Shown here piece after piece: positions 25,913 through 34,104 of a stretch of DNA of 36,220 nt. This DNA comes from Acidobacteriota bacterium (GTDB lineage Bacteria; Acidobacteriota; Terriglobia; Acidiferrales; UBA7541), in assembly GCA_013286465.1 (NCBI GenBank), contig JABDFR010000028.1:1-36220 (forward strand), written 5' to 3'. The notes beneath the pieces are model-generated. The model saw only the letters and a list, made by a program, of their open reading frames with translations, did no database searches and was not told the origin of the DNA. Both the position numbers and the translations under genes were made by a program. Within the stretch, counting starts at the first letter, position 1. Every line of letters begins with the position of its first letter.

Positions 25913-26929
25913 CTACTGGGAGTTTTTCTCGAGCTTCTGGAGTTTTTCGCGGGCCTCTTTGTCGGTCGGATCCAGTTCCAGTGCGGCGTGATATTGCTCG
26001 GCGGCTTGTTGGCGCTTCCCTTCCTGTTCGTAGAGGCGGCCGAGCCAGTTGCGGGCGGAGGCATGCGAGGGCCAATCGCTGCGCGGCGGGGTATTCGCGA
26101 GGTAGGCTTTCAGCAAAGGCTCCGCGGCGCTCAATTGCGTGCCGGTGAGAATGCGCTGGATGGCGCGGTAATAGCCAATGCGCGGATCTCCCGGTTTTAG
26201 TTTTTCCGCGGCTTGAAGAGCAGGTTCCATTTCTGCGGCTTTTCCCAGGTTTCGATAAAAAGAAGCGATTTCGAAATAGGCATCGACGCGGTCGACTTTT
26301 GATTCGAGGATCTGGTGGTACTCGTTTTCGGCTAGCTCATTTTTCTTGAGCGCCTCGCGATCGTAAAGGGCGAGGGCCAAGTGGCCCCTTACCGGATCGA
26401 CGGCAGCGATTGCTGTGGCCTGCTCGCGTGCGTCATCTTTATTTCCGCCGACGACCCATGGTGCCTGCAATTCGAACTCTTCGAGATCGCGGCGCGCATC
26501 GAGATTTGAAGGATTCAGGCGAACGGCCTCTTCGAATTCCTTTTTCACCTTGCGCGCGAGCGAAAAGCTTCGCTCGCGGTCGGCTTGCTCGCCATAACTC
26601 CTGCCGAGCCACAGGTGATAATCGGAATTTTTGGGATCGATTTGCACGGCGTGTTCGGCGTGCTCGGCGGCATTATCGAAATCTCTCTGTTCGTAGTATG
26701 TGCGCGCCAACCAGAATTGCGCTTCGGCATCGTTGGAATTCCGCGCGACAACATTGTTCAGGGTGGTTGCGGCAGCCGCATAGTTCCCGAGATCAAATAG
26801 ATGGCGGGCTTGATTTAACTCTGGGCTTGAGTTGGCGCCGGCCTGACTCGCAGCGGGTGTGGAAGTTGGCGATGCGCAAAAGAATATGGCAAGAGCGAAG
26901 ATTGAAATTCGGAATAACAATCGGCTCAT
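25913..26929 (-). CDS. Exported tetratricopeptide-repeat protein
   Basis: A 338-residue TPR protein. An N-terminal signal peptide (about 1-30, FRISIFALAIFFCA) directs it to the envelope. At least five TPR units follow, for instance AQFWLARTYYEQRDFDNAAEHAEHAV and ARNWLGRLYEQEGKRQQAAEQYHAAL. TPR proteins act as scaffolds for protein-protein contacts; no catalytic domain is seen. ATG 26929 is decided by AGAGGA 5 bases upstream (26935-26940); a longer frame runs back into the adaptor gene and is rejected. The start lies 37 bases after the stop of the HlyD-like adaptor gene, so the two are probably one transcript. Confidence 0.85.
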   Translation of the reverse strand: MSRLLFRISIFALAIFFCASPTSTPAASQAGANSSPELNQARHLFDLGNYAAAATTLNNVVARNSNDAEAQFWLARTYYEQRDFDNAAEHAEHAVQIDPKNSDYHLWLGRSYGEQADRERSFSLARKVKKEFEEAVRLNPSNLDARRDLEEFELQAPWVVGGNKDDAREQATAIAAVDPVRGHLALALYDREALKKNELAENEYHQILESKVDRVDAYFEIASFYRNLGKAAEMEPALQAAEKLKPGDPRIGYYRAIQRILTGTQLSAAEPLLKAYLANTPPRSDWPSHASARNWLGRLYEQEGKRQQAAEQYHAALELDPTDKEAREKLQKLEKNSQ

Positions 26930-26966
26930 CGAAGTCCTCTCATTTCGCGTCCGCAGTGCGGACAAT

Positions 26967-28223
26967 TTATTTCGCGTCCGCGGAGCGAACGACCATTCCG
27001 TCCTTGAGGTCGGTTTCCCCCGGAATAGCGACACGATCGCCGTCCGAGAGGCCGGAGAGGACCTCGTATTTTGAAGCACTGGCAATGCCTATGGTGATAT
27101 CGCGGCGGCGCAAGCGGCCATCCTCGACGCGAAAGACATAACGCTCGGCGCCATCAACGCGAACGGCAGCGCGCGAGACGGACAACACATTTGTTCTCTC
27201 GCGCACCAGAATCCGCACTTCAACATTTACGTTCGGCAGCAACTCAAGTTTATCGTTATCTACCGAGCAGAGCACTTCGCCAACGCTGCGATTTCCATGC
27301 GCGATTACTTGCTTGGGAATCTGGATTGTGCGGCCGGTCCAGTCGCGATTCGGCATCGCGTCCCAGGTGATGTGCACTTCTTGATCCGGCGCGAGAAAGC
27401 CCAGATCGGGCTCGTCGACGAACGCGCGCACTTGAACTTTGTGCAGATCAGCCATGTCGGCGATTTCCTGGCCGATGGTGACGTAATCGCCTGCGCGCAC
27501 CGAAAGTGCATAGAGCGTGCCATCGACGGGCGAAGTGATCGTGGCGGATTTTACTTTTTCTTCGAGGGAGCGAACTTGTGCTTCGTCCTGCTGCACGCGC
27601 AAGGTGAGCCGCTCGACATCGAGCGATGCGCGATGCGTCAAATCATCTCGTCGTTTCTGTAGCGACTCGAGCGTCGCACGCGCTGTGGCGAGTTCGAGCC
27701 CGTTCTTGTCAATTTCTGCCTGCGTGGCCGCCTGCTTGGCTTGCAGTTGCTGTAGGGCTTGGCGCGTTTGTTCGAGGCTGGCGACCTGCGCTTGCGCTTT
27801 GCCGAGCTCGCCATCGAGTTGCGCGATTTCGCTGGGATTGCCGCCGGTGCGCGCGTTCCGTAAATCGGATTGTGCCGAAAGCAAATCGGCGCGCGCGGCA
27901 GCGAGCTGCGCCTGGGCATCGCTGGAATTTAGCGTGAGAATGCGTTGGCCTTTGCGGATGGGTTGGCCTTCGGTGGCATCGACGGTCAAAACAAAAGCGG
28001 CGATCTGCGCGCGAACAACGTAGGCGTTTACTGGCTCAACTTTTCCGTTGCTTTCGATGGCGGCGTCGAGCTTGTCATGCGAGACTTTCACAACTTGCAC
28101 TTCTGGCGCATTGCCACGGCCTGCCAGCCCGATGACCAGCACCACCGCCAACACTGCCGCGCCGCCGCCCCAAATCCAGCCACGGCCCTTGCCCGGCTCC
28201 GAATTACCGTTTCGATTGTTCAT
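26967..28223 (-). CDS. HlyD/MacA-like periplasmic adaptor (membrane fusion) protein
   Basis: A 418-residue membrane fusion protein with an N-terminal transmembrane anchor (about 18-36), a biotinyl-lipoyl half-motif (AIESNGKVEPVNAYVVRAQ), and a long coiled-coil hairpin (about 100-215, rich in Ala, Gln, Leu and Glu). The second lipoyl half (ITSPVDGTLYALSVRAGDYV), a beta-barrel domain and a membrane-proximal domain ending in DGDRVAIPG follow. Such adaptors link an inner-membrane pump to an outer-membrane channel. No pump lies in the same operon, only the TPR gene downstream; the orphan MacB-like permease is 18 kb away. Leucine codons in the first part are TTG/CTG rather than CTA. The ribosome binding site is weak. 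Confidence 0.88.
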   Translation of the reverse strand: MNNRNGNSEPGKGRGWIWGGGAAVLAVVLVIGLAGRGNAPEVQVVKVSHDKLDAAIESNGKVEPVNAYVVRAQIAAFVLTVDATEGQPIRKGQRILTLNSSDAQAQLAAARADLLSAQSDLRNARTGGNPSEIAQLDGELGKAQAQVASLEQTRQALQQLQAKQAATQAEIDKNGLELATARATLESLQKRRDDLTHRASLDVERLTLRVQQDEAQVRSLEEKVKSATITSPVDGTLYALSVRAGDYVTIGQEIADMADLHKVQVRAFVDEPDLGFLAPDQEVHITWDAMPNRDWTGRTIQIPKQVIAHGNRSVGEVLCSVDNDKLELLPNVNVEVRILVRERTNVLSVSRAAVRVDGAERYVFRVEDGRLRRRDITIGIASASKYEVLSGLSDGDRVAIPGETDLKDGMVVRSADAK

Positions 28224-28391
28224 TCCAGGGCGCTTCTTGAGATGTCATCGAATTGTAGCAGAGCGTATCGCCGGTTGCCTACGAAGCGCGGCGAAGTCGC
28301 CACCCGCCCCTGCTATCAAGATGCTGGTGGGGTTTGACGAGATGCCAATTAGTTGCGGGAGGCGGACGTGCTTGCCGAGGCGCGTCCGTGA

Positions 28392-28397
28392 TAAAAT
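28392..28397 (+). promoter_or_regulatory. Candidate -10 element for a leaderless transcript
   Basis: TAAAAT ends 6 bases before ATG 28404. Transcription starting about 7 bases after this -10 would place the 5' end at the start codon, and no ribosome binding site is visible. The -35 region is weak. Confidence 0.3.
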
Positions 28398-28403
28398 CCT
28401 TTT

Positions 28404-28562
28404 ATGATCGAACCACACGCTACCCACGCGCCGGCCGAGACGACCGCTGACGGCAAGCCTAAGCCGAAGATTCATCGCGTGTGCATCGGCTGCAATAATA
28501 TGTTCCTGGTGACGATGGACAACTACGAAGCGAAGCATTGCCCCGTTTGCCATAAAGGCTAG
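28404..28562 (+). CDS. 52-residue zinc-ribbon protein
   Basis: I do not recognise this very small protein. The first 24 residues are Pro/Thr/Lys-rich and probably unstructured. The remainder holds two CxxC knuckles: C27-I-G-C30 and C46-P-V-C49-H50, separated by 15 residues, the standard layout of a zinc ribbon (or rubredoxin-like metal site). Conserved-looking bases VCIGCNNMFLVTMDNYEAKHCPVCHKG make coding likely. No Shine-Dalgarno is visible, but a -10-like TAAAAT lies just upstream, so it may be translated from a leaderless mRNA. Both knuckles are intact. Function is unknown; nucleic-acid or protein binding is possible. It precedes the YjbQ-type gene by 141 bases. Confidence 0.72.
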   Translation: MIEPHATHAPAETTADGKPKPKIHRVCIGCNNMFLVTMDNYEAKHCPVCHKG

Positions 28563-28604
28563 GCTGCTAGCCGAACGTCAACGCCGAAAACCCATAGCAA
28601 AAAC

Positions 28605-28632
28605 GGGCCGGTGTTGAATCCTGGCCCCTACG
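28605..28632 (-). repeat. GTAG-type hairpin repeat, family A copy 6
   Basis: GGGCC, a 13-base spacer, GGCCC, then CTACG on the plus strand, between the zinc-ribbon gene and the YjbQ-like gene. The stem is the shortest of the six copies, so this is the weakest member. Confidence 0.5.
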
Positions 28633-28703
28633 CTTCGCTAGTCCCGCCTTTTGCGTCCCATACGACTTCCGCTAGAATGTTTCGACTTCCCTGAGGACTG
28701 CGC

Positions 28704-29117
28704 ATGAAAATTTACAACGAACAGCTCACGCTACAGACGAATGCCAAGCGCGAGTTTGTGAACATCACGCCGCAAATAAAAGCGGCGATGGAGAAAAGTA
28801 GTTTTCGCGACGGAATCATTCTCGTTTCCGTGTTGCATTCCAATGCGGCAATCATCGTGAACGATGACGAGCCCGGCTTTCTCGACGATCTGCAATCCTG
28901 GCTCGATCAAGTCGCGCCGGAGCGCGAAGACTTCAAGCATCGCGGACGTTTCGAGAGCAATTCGGGCGTCCATTTTCAAAGTCTGCTGCTGCACCATCAA
29001 GCCATCGTGTCGTTTTCCGAAGGCCGGCTCGATCTGGGGCCGTGGCAATTCGTGTTGTTCGCCGAATTGGATGGCATGCGACCGAAGAAAATCACCATCA
29101 AGGTGATGGGGGAATAA
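28704..29117 (+). CDS. YjbQ/UPF0047 family protein
   Basis: A 137-residue protein of the YjbQ (UPF0047) family, small cytoplasmic trimers; some members have secondary thiamine phosphate synthase activity. It keeps the family layout: NITPQIKAAMEKSSFRDGIILVSVLHSNAAIIVNDDE in the first half, then VHFQSLLLHHQAIVSFSEGRLDLGPWQ-VLFAELDG-R near the end. The usual HTTA is HSNA here and the usual Thr of LGTWQ is Pro, so the active site is slightly altered. Full length for the family. ATG 28704 fits the family N-terminus, although no strong ribosome binding site precedes it. It is followed by the NatA-like gene 127 bases on. Confidence 0.88.
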   Translation: MKIYNEQLTLQTNAKREFVNITPQIKAAMEKSSFRDGIILVSVLHSNAAIIVNDDEPGFLDDLQSWLDQVAPEREDFKHRGRFESNSGVHFQSLLLHHQAIVSFSEGRLDLGPWQFVLFAELDGMRPKKITIKVMGE

Positions 29118-29244
29118 AGCGGCGGCCGCGAGGAGCGCGAATCGCGTGGTAAGATTTCGTTAACAGATTGTGCCCGGCCCCAACGATCCGTCGTACTTTT
29201 GCGCTTCCTTCGATTCACGCGAGCGCGAAGAATCGAGCCTCCAC

Positions 29245-29985
29245 ATGATCGAAGCGCTGAAGCTGAGCAAGGTCTTCCCTGCCTCGAAGAAATCAAAAGA
29301 AGTGCGCGCGGTGAATGCCATCAGCTTTTATTGCAAGCCAGGCGAGATTTACGGGCTGCTTGGCGCGAATGGGGCAGGCAAAACCACCACGCTGCGCATG
29401 CTTGCGACGATTCTGGAACCGACTTCGGGAACGGCGAAAGTTGCCGGTTATGACATCGTCGAGGAACCTGAGAAGGTTCGCGCGAACGTCGGGTTTCTAT
29501 CGACTGCTACGGCTCTTTACGGCCGGTTGAGCGCGAAAGAATTAGTTGAATACTTCGGGCGGCTGCACGGGATGGACGGCGACGCGCTGCACAAATCGGT
29601 GGACGGGCTGTTTACAGCCCTGGACATGAACAGCTTTCGGGACCGGCGTTGCGAGAAACTGTCTACCGGGATGAAGCAGAAAGTTTCGATTGCGCGGACT
29701 TTGGTACACGATCCGCAAGTGATGGTTTTTGACGAGCCGACGGTGGGACTTGACGTGATGGCGGCGCGGGCGATCGCGCGGTTTATTCGCGAGTGCCGCG
29801 AGCGCGGGAAGACCGTGATTTTCTCGACGCATGTGATGTCCGAAGCCGCGAAGCTCTGCGATCGAATTGGAATCATCCACGGCGGAAATATACTCGAGGA
29901 AGGAACGCTGGAGGCGCTGCGTGCGCGGCACGGCAAGCAGGACCTGGAGGATATTTTCGTTGAAGCGGTGGGAGAAGAACTATGA
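29245..29985 (+). CDS. ABC transporter ATP-binding protein, NatA-like
   Basis: A 246-residue ABC ATPase of the ABC-2 exporter class, closest in layout to NatA (Na+ efflux). Walker A GANGAGKT is at 40-47, the signature is LSTGMKQK, Walker B is VMVFDEPT and the switch His lies in IFSTHVMSEA. ATG 29245 gives the usual NatA start (MIEALKLSKVF); the frame extends 25 codons upstream without support. Its stop overlaps the start of the permease gene in ATGA, so the two are translated together. NatA is named from gene pairing and similarity; the true substrate could be another ion or a drug. Confidence 0.9.
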   Translation: MIEALKLSKVFPASKKSKEVRAVNAISFYCKPGEIYGLLGANGAGKTTTLRMLATILEPTSGTAKVAGYDIVEEPEKVRANVGFLSTATALYGRLSAKELVEYFGRLHGMDGDALHKSVDGLFTALDMNSFRDRRCEKLSTGMKQKVSIARTLVHDPQVMVFDEPTVGLDVMAARAIARFIRECRERGKTVIFSTHVMSEAAKLCDRIGIIHGGNILEEGTLEALRARHGKQDLEDIFVEAVGEEL

Positions 29986-31190
29986 GCTTGCGAAATATTG
30001 GAGTGGTCTACCGCAAAGAGTTGGTGGATTCGCTGCGGGACCGCCGCACGGTTGTTTCGATGTTTGTGATCCCTATCCTGCTGTTCCCGGCGCTGAGCGT
30101 GGGGCTTGGGCTGCTCGGCGCGACCATGATGAACAAGGCCAAGGAGGAAATTCCCCGCGTCATGATCATCGGCGGGCAGGACTCGCCGAGGATTGTGGAA
30201 GCGCTCAAGAAGAATGACAAGATTCAGATTGTCCCCGAGTCCGCTGATTTTGAGACGCAGATTACGGATCGGAAGATTCGTGCCGCCGTGGTGCTGCCTC
30301 CTGACTTCGATGCTGCGGCAAATCGCGGCGAGGCGGGCAAGGTTCTGGTGGACTACTACGAAGGCGATATCAAGTCCGAGCTTACGCAGAAAACCGTGAG
30401 GGACATTCTGCGGGATTATCGTATGGATTTGGCGAAATCGCTTTTGACCGCGAAGGGCGTGTCGACGGGATTGCTCGAGCCTTTCTCACTCGACGAAAAC
30501 AATGTGGCGCCGCCCGAGAAAGTTGGCGGGAGCGGATTTGGCGGGATGATTCCGTATTTCGTCATTATTCTGGCGTTTACTGGCGCGATGTATCCGGCGA
30601 TGGATTTGACGGCGGGCGAAAAAGAGCGCGGGACGATGGAAACTATATTGACGAGTCCCGTGTCGCGCACCGATTTGGTGCTGGGGAAATTCTTCACGGT
30701 CGTGACGGCTTCACTGGCCACCGCGATTCTCGCGCTTTGCTCCATGGGGATCTCCTTCATGCTGGCGAAGAACACGATCGACCGGCTGCTTTCGAAGAAC
30801 GATCCTTCGTTCCATTTCTCGCTTGATCCGCGCGGGGTGCTTGCGGTGTTTGTGATGATTTTGCCGCTCTCCGTGCTTTTTTCGGCGTCGATGCTGGCGG
30901 TGTCGCTTTTTGCGAAGAGTTATCGCGAGGCGCAGACGTACATTTCGCCGATGACTTTTGTGGTGATTCTGCCGGCAATTGTGGCGTTGCTTCCGGGGGT
31001 GGAATTGAATACGCGGACGGCGCTGGTGCCGATTTTGAGCACGACGCTGGTGGGAAAAGAATTGATGGCTGGAAATCATCCCTGGGGATTTATTGCGCTG
31101 ATTTTTGCGTCGTCGTGCGTTTATGCTTCGATTGCGATTGGAGCGGCGGTTACGCTCTTTAATCGCGAATCGGTGCTGTTTCGTTCCTAA
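29982..31190 (+). CDS. ABC-2 permease, NatB-like
   Basis: A 402-residue ABC-2 permease that pairs with the preceding ATPase. The N-terminal transmembrane segment lies at about 25-48 (VVSMFVIPILLFPALSVGLGLLG). It is followed by an extracytoplasmic domain of some 130 residues (50-180) typical of NatB-like proteins. About five more transmembrane helices follow, the first around 190-210, with the conserved EKERGTMETILTSPVSR between them (about 213-230). It ends with the helix IALIFASSCVYASIAIGAAVTLF. The gene overlaps natA-like by 4 bases. Substrate not certain; Na+ or a toxic organic compound is typical. Confidence 0.9.
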   Translation: MSLRNIGVVYRKELVDSLRDRRTVVSMFVIPILLFPALSVGLGLLGATMMNKAKEEIPRVMIIGGQDSPRIVEALKKNDKIQIVPESADFETQITDRKIRAAVVLPPDFDAAANRGEAGKVLVDYYEGDIKSELTQKTVRDILRDYRMDLAKSLLTAKGVSTGLLEPFSLDENNVAPPEKVGGSGFGGMIPYFVIILAFTGAMYPAMDLTAGEKERGTMETILTSPVSRTDLVLGKFFTVVTASLATAILALCSMGISFMLAKNTIDRLLSKNDPSFHFSLDPRGVLAVFVMILPLSVLFSASMLAVSLFAKSYREAQTYISPMTFVVILPAIVALLPGVELNTRTALVPILSTTLVGKELMAGNHPWGFIALIFASSCVYASIAIGAAVTLFNRESVLFRS

Positions 31191-31294
31191 CCTGGAAGGC
31201 TGCTCGCCGTCTAACTCATCGTCGACTTCTGCGTTGTGCTGCGCCGCGTGTCACTTCGCGAGCCTTCGCCATGTAGAATAGATTGCGACAATCG

Positions 31295-32356
31295 ATGCCC
31301 GAACCGCTGATTCAGGTCCGTGAACTTTCGAAGTATTTCCGCACCTTCCACCGCCGCGAGGGAATTTGGGGCGGCCTGCAAAATCTGTTTGTGCGCGAGT
31401 ATAAGACGGTCAAAGCCGTGGATCGCGTCAATCTTTCCATTGATCGCGGCGAGATGGTCGGCTACATCGGGCCGAACGGCGCCGGAAAATCCACTAGCAT
31501 CAAGATGCTCACCGGGATTCTGGTTCCGACGTCCGGCGAGGCGATCGTGAACGGATTCATTCCCTACCGGCAGCGGCGGCAGTATGTGCGAACGATCGGC
31601 GTGGTGTTTGGCCAGCGCACGCAGCTTTGGTGGGATATCGCGGTGGTCGAATCGTTTAAGCTGCTGCGGCGGATTTACGAGGTTTCGCAGAAAGATTTTG
31701 ATGCGCGGATGGAGATGTTCAATCAGATTTTGGGGATCAGGGATTATCTGCACACGCCGGTGCGGAAGCTTTCGCTTGGCGAACGGATGCGCTGTGATTT
31801 GGCCGCGGCGCTACTGCATAATCCACCGCTGCTGTTTCTCGATGAGCCGACGATTGGGCTCGATGTCGTCGCAAAACACCACATCCGCGAGTTTTTGCGA
31901 GCTATCAATCTTGAATTTCACACTACTGTGTTGCTTACCACGCATGACCTTGATGACATCGAGGAGCTTTGCCGGCGGATCATCATCATCGATCACGGTA
32001 CGGCGCTCTTCGATGGCGACCTGCAGGTGCTGAAGGAGCGATTGCTGCGCACCAAGCAAATTAAATTTGTGCTCAAGGATCGGGCACAGGCAGCGGGACT
32101 CACGCGGTTTGCGGGCAATGGAGTGAGCCTCGAGCCAGTGGATGAGATGACGTTTCGTCTTCGATTCGATCGGACGCAAGTGTCGGCTTCGGATCTGATA
32201 CGCCAACTCTTGGCAAGCGTTGAATTGCGGGACATCGTTATCGAGGACGAGCCTATCGAGGAAATCATCAAGCGGATTTATTCGGGCGAAGCGTCTCTCT
32301 CGGATGGGGACGCCGGCGCACCGGCGATCGGAGAAAGTGAATTCGGCCGGCGATGA
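31295..32356 (+). CDS. ABC-2 type exporter ATP-binding protein (COG4586 type)
   Basis: A 353-residue ABC ATPase. Walker A GPNGAGKS is at 59-66, the signature is LSLGERMRCD, Walker B is LLFLDEPT and the switch is LLTTHDLDD. An N-terminal extension (about 15-45, including WGGLQNLF) and a C-terminal tail of about 90 residues mark the COG4586 type, which works with two dissimilar permeases. ATG 31295 is preferred over the in-frame TTG 31283; no strong ribosome binding site is visible for either. Its stop overlaps the start of the first permease gene (ATGA). Substrate unknown; homologous systems are annotated as drug or polysaccharide exporters on weak evidence. Confidence 0.9.
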   Translation: MPEPLIQVRELSKYFRTFHRREGIWGGLQNLFVREYKTVKAVDRVNLSIDRGEMVGYIGPNGAGKSTSIKMLTGILVPTSGEAIVNGFIPYRQRRQYVRTIGVVFGQRTQLWWDIAVVESFKLLRRIYEVSQKDFDARMEMFNQILGIRDYLHTPVRKLSLGERMRCDLAAALLHNPPLLFLDEPTIGLDVVAKHHIREFLRAINLEFHTTVLLTTHDLDDIEELCRRIIIIDHGTALFDGDLQVLKERLLRTKQIKFVLKDRAQAAGLTRFAGNGVSLEPVDEMTFRLRFDRTQVSASDLIRQLLASVELRDIVIEDEPIEEIIKRIYSGEASLSDGDAGAPAIGESEFGRR

Positions 32357-33153
32357 ATACGCTTGCGGCGTATCTGGAATTTGCGCGCGTTGGTTTCGTT
32401 AACATTCTCGCATTCCGCCTGCGCTACTACACGGGGATCATCACTTACCTGATCAATGTGTGCGTGTACTACTTTATTTGGAGAGCCGTTTTTGCCTCGA
32501 GCGGACCGATCGCTGGTTACGATTTGCCGCAAATGGTGACGTACGTCAGCGTGGGGTGGAGTTTGCGGTCGTTCTATTGGAACACGATCGATCAGGAGAT
32601 GGCTTACGAAGTGATTGAAGGCAAGATCGCCATGGATTTGATCAAGCCAGTTTCGGTGCTGTGGATGTGGTTCAGCCGGGCGATGGGCGAGTCGGCTTTT
32701 CGGCTGATATTGCTGACGCTTCCTACGGCCGCAATCGTCGCGCTGATTTTTCCCGTGCAGCGGCCTGCGTCTGGGATTAATTTCGCGTTGTTTCTGATCG
32801 CGGCGCTCGGGAGTTTCGCGCTTATGGCCGCGATTAATTTCATGATCGGGACTTGCGGGATTCCGCTGAAATCGATTTTGGCGTTGATTCGCGCGAAGTA
32901 TTGGTTGATTGAATTGCTGTCGGGACTTCTGATTCCGATGTCGTTCTTTCCGCGCCGATTGCAGATCGTGTTGGACTGGCTGCCCTTCGAGCATATTGCT
33001 TATACGCCGCTGCAGATTTATCTGGGCAAGTTAGATGGGCGCGCTGCGTTATTCGCTCTAGGGAAACAGTGGATTTGGGTGATCGTGCTTTTTGTGCTGG
33101 CGGATGCTTGGTGGAATCGAGCGGTGAAGAAGATAACCATTCAGGGAGGATGA
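32353..33153 (+). CDS. ABC-2 permease (COG4587 type)
   Basis: A 266-residue integral membrane protein with about six predicted helices, for instance YYTGIITYLINVCVYYFIWRAVF and LILLTLPTAAIVALIFPV. It is the first permease of the three-gene exporter and overlaps the ATPase gene by 4 bases. The family trait is a permease of about 260 residues with a conserved motif near residue 90, here EVIEGKIAMDLIKPVS. It is followed after one base by the second permease gene, so all three are an operon. Substrate unknown. Confidence 0.87.
   Translation: MNTLAAYLEFARVGFVNILAFRLRYYTGIITYLINVCVYYFIWRAVFASSGPIAGYDLPQMVTYVSVGWSLRSFYWNTIDQEMAYEVIEGKIAMDLIKPVSVLWMWFSRAMGESAFRLILLTLPTAAIVALIFPVQRPASGINFALFLIAALGSFALMAAINFMIGTCGIPLKSILALIRAKYWLIELLSGLLIPMSFFPRRLQIVLDWLPFEHIAYTPLQIYLGKLDGRAALFALGKQWIWVIVLFVLADAWWNRAVKKITIQGG
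33143..33150 (+). promoter_or_regulatory. Ribosome binding site deciding the TTG start at 33155
   Basis: AGGGAGGA ends 4 bases before TTG 33155 and lies inside the end of the preceding permease gene, which supports TTG 33155 as start. Confidence 0.65.
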
Positions 33154-33154
33154 G

Positions 33155-34024
33155 TTGAGCGCGCGTACAATCGAGCCGGCGCCGACGCCTTTCCGGGAGC
33201 GCAATCCGGCTCGCGGAGGAATCTTCCGCGAGATCTACCGGCATCTTGCGCTTTTGTCCGCTTATTTCTCGCAGTACGCAAAAGTGCGCGTGAGTTATCG
33301 CGGAGACTTTTTCATCAGCCTGGCTACCAGCATCGCAGCTTCGGCGTTCTCGCTGGGCTTCGTTGTGGTTCTTTTTCAGAAGGCGCCGCAATTGAAGGGC
33401 TGGCGTTTTGAAGAAGTGCTTTTTCTTTACGGCTTTTCGATGATCCCTTACGGGCTATTCAACGTGCTTAGCTTGAATCTCTACGATTTCGGCAACACTT
33501 ATATTATGGAGGGGAAATTCGACCGCGTTCTGTTACGGCCGATTTCTTCTTTGTTTCAGGTCTTGTTTGAAGTCTTCCGGATTGAGTCGTTGCAGGAAAT
33601 TGTTACGGGCTCGTTGATCGTCTGGTATGCGTCGCGCCATCTTCAGATTCACTGGAGCGCGTTGGACGTCACCATGATGTTTACCTGGGCGCTTTCGGGC
33701 GGAGTGATTTATGTTTCGGTGTTTCTGTTACTTAGTACGTTCTCGTTCTGGTTCGAAGATCGCATTGGGATTCATCCGCCATTTTGGAATTTGATTGCGT
33801 TTGGGCGTTATCCGCTTTCGATTTATAGCGGATTCATCCAGTTTTTGCTGAGCTGGATTATTCCGTTTGGATTTGCTTCGTTTTATCCGACGGCGTGGAT
33901 GCTGCGGCGGGCTGAATTCGCGCGTTATACGCCACTGGCACCCCTGGTTGCCGCGGCCTGCCTCACGATCGCGATCCTTGCCTGGAATTTCGGCTCGCGC
34001 CGCTACACATCCACCGGCTCGTAG
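33155..34024 (+). CDS. ABC-2 permease (COG3694 type)
   Basis: A 289-residue integral membrane protein, the second permease of the exporter. It has a cytoplasmic N-terminus of about 40 residues and about six helices (for instance FFISLATSIAASAFSLGFVVVLF). The segment GKFDRVLLRPISSLFQ parallels KIAMDLIKPVS of its partner, a typical trait of this pair. The TTG start is supported by a strong ribosome binding site. It ends 80 bases before the alpha/beta hydrolase gene. Together with 31295-33153 it forms a complete heteromeric exporter; cargo unknown. Confidence 0.87.
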   Translation: MSARTIEPAPTPFRERNPARGGIFREIYRHLALLSAYFSQYAKVRVSYRGDFFISLATSIAASAFSLGFVVVLFQKAPQLKGWRFEEVLFLYGFSMIPYGLFNVLSLNLYDFGNTYIMEGKFDRVLLRPISSLFQVLFEVFRIESLQEIVTGSLIVWYASRHLQIHWSALDVTMMFTWALSGGVIYVSVFLLLSTFSFWFEDRIGIHPPFWNLIAFGRYPLSIYSGFIQFLLSWIIPFGFASFYPTAWMLRRAEFARYTPLAPLVAAACLTIAILAWNFGSRRYTSTGS

Positions 34025-34104
34025 TTGCAACTCTCACTGCACTCCACCCGCTACGCAGAAACATCCTGCTTGGCAATTGCGTAACAATAGTAGAGGCGAT
34101 GGGA

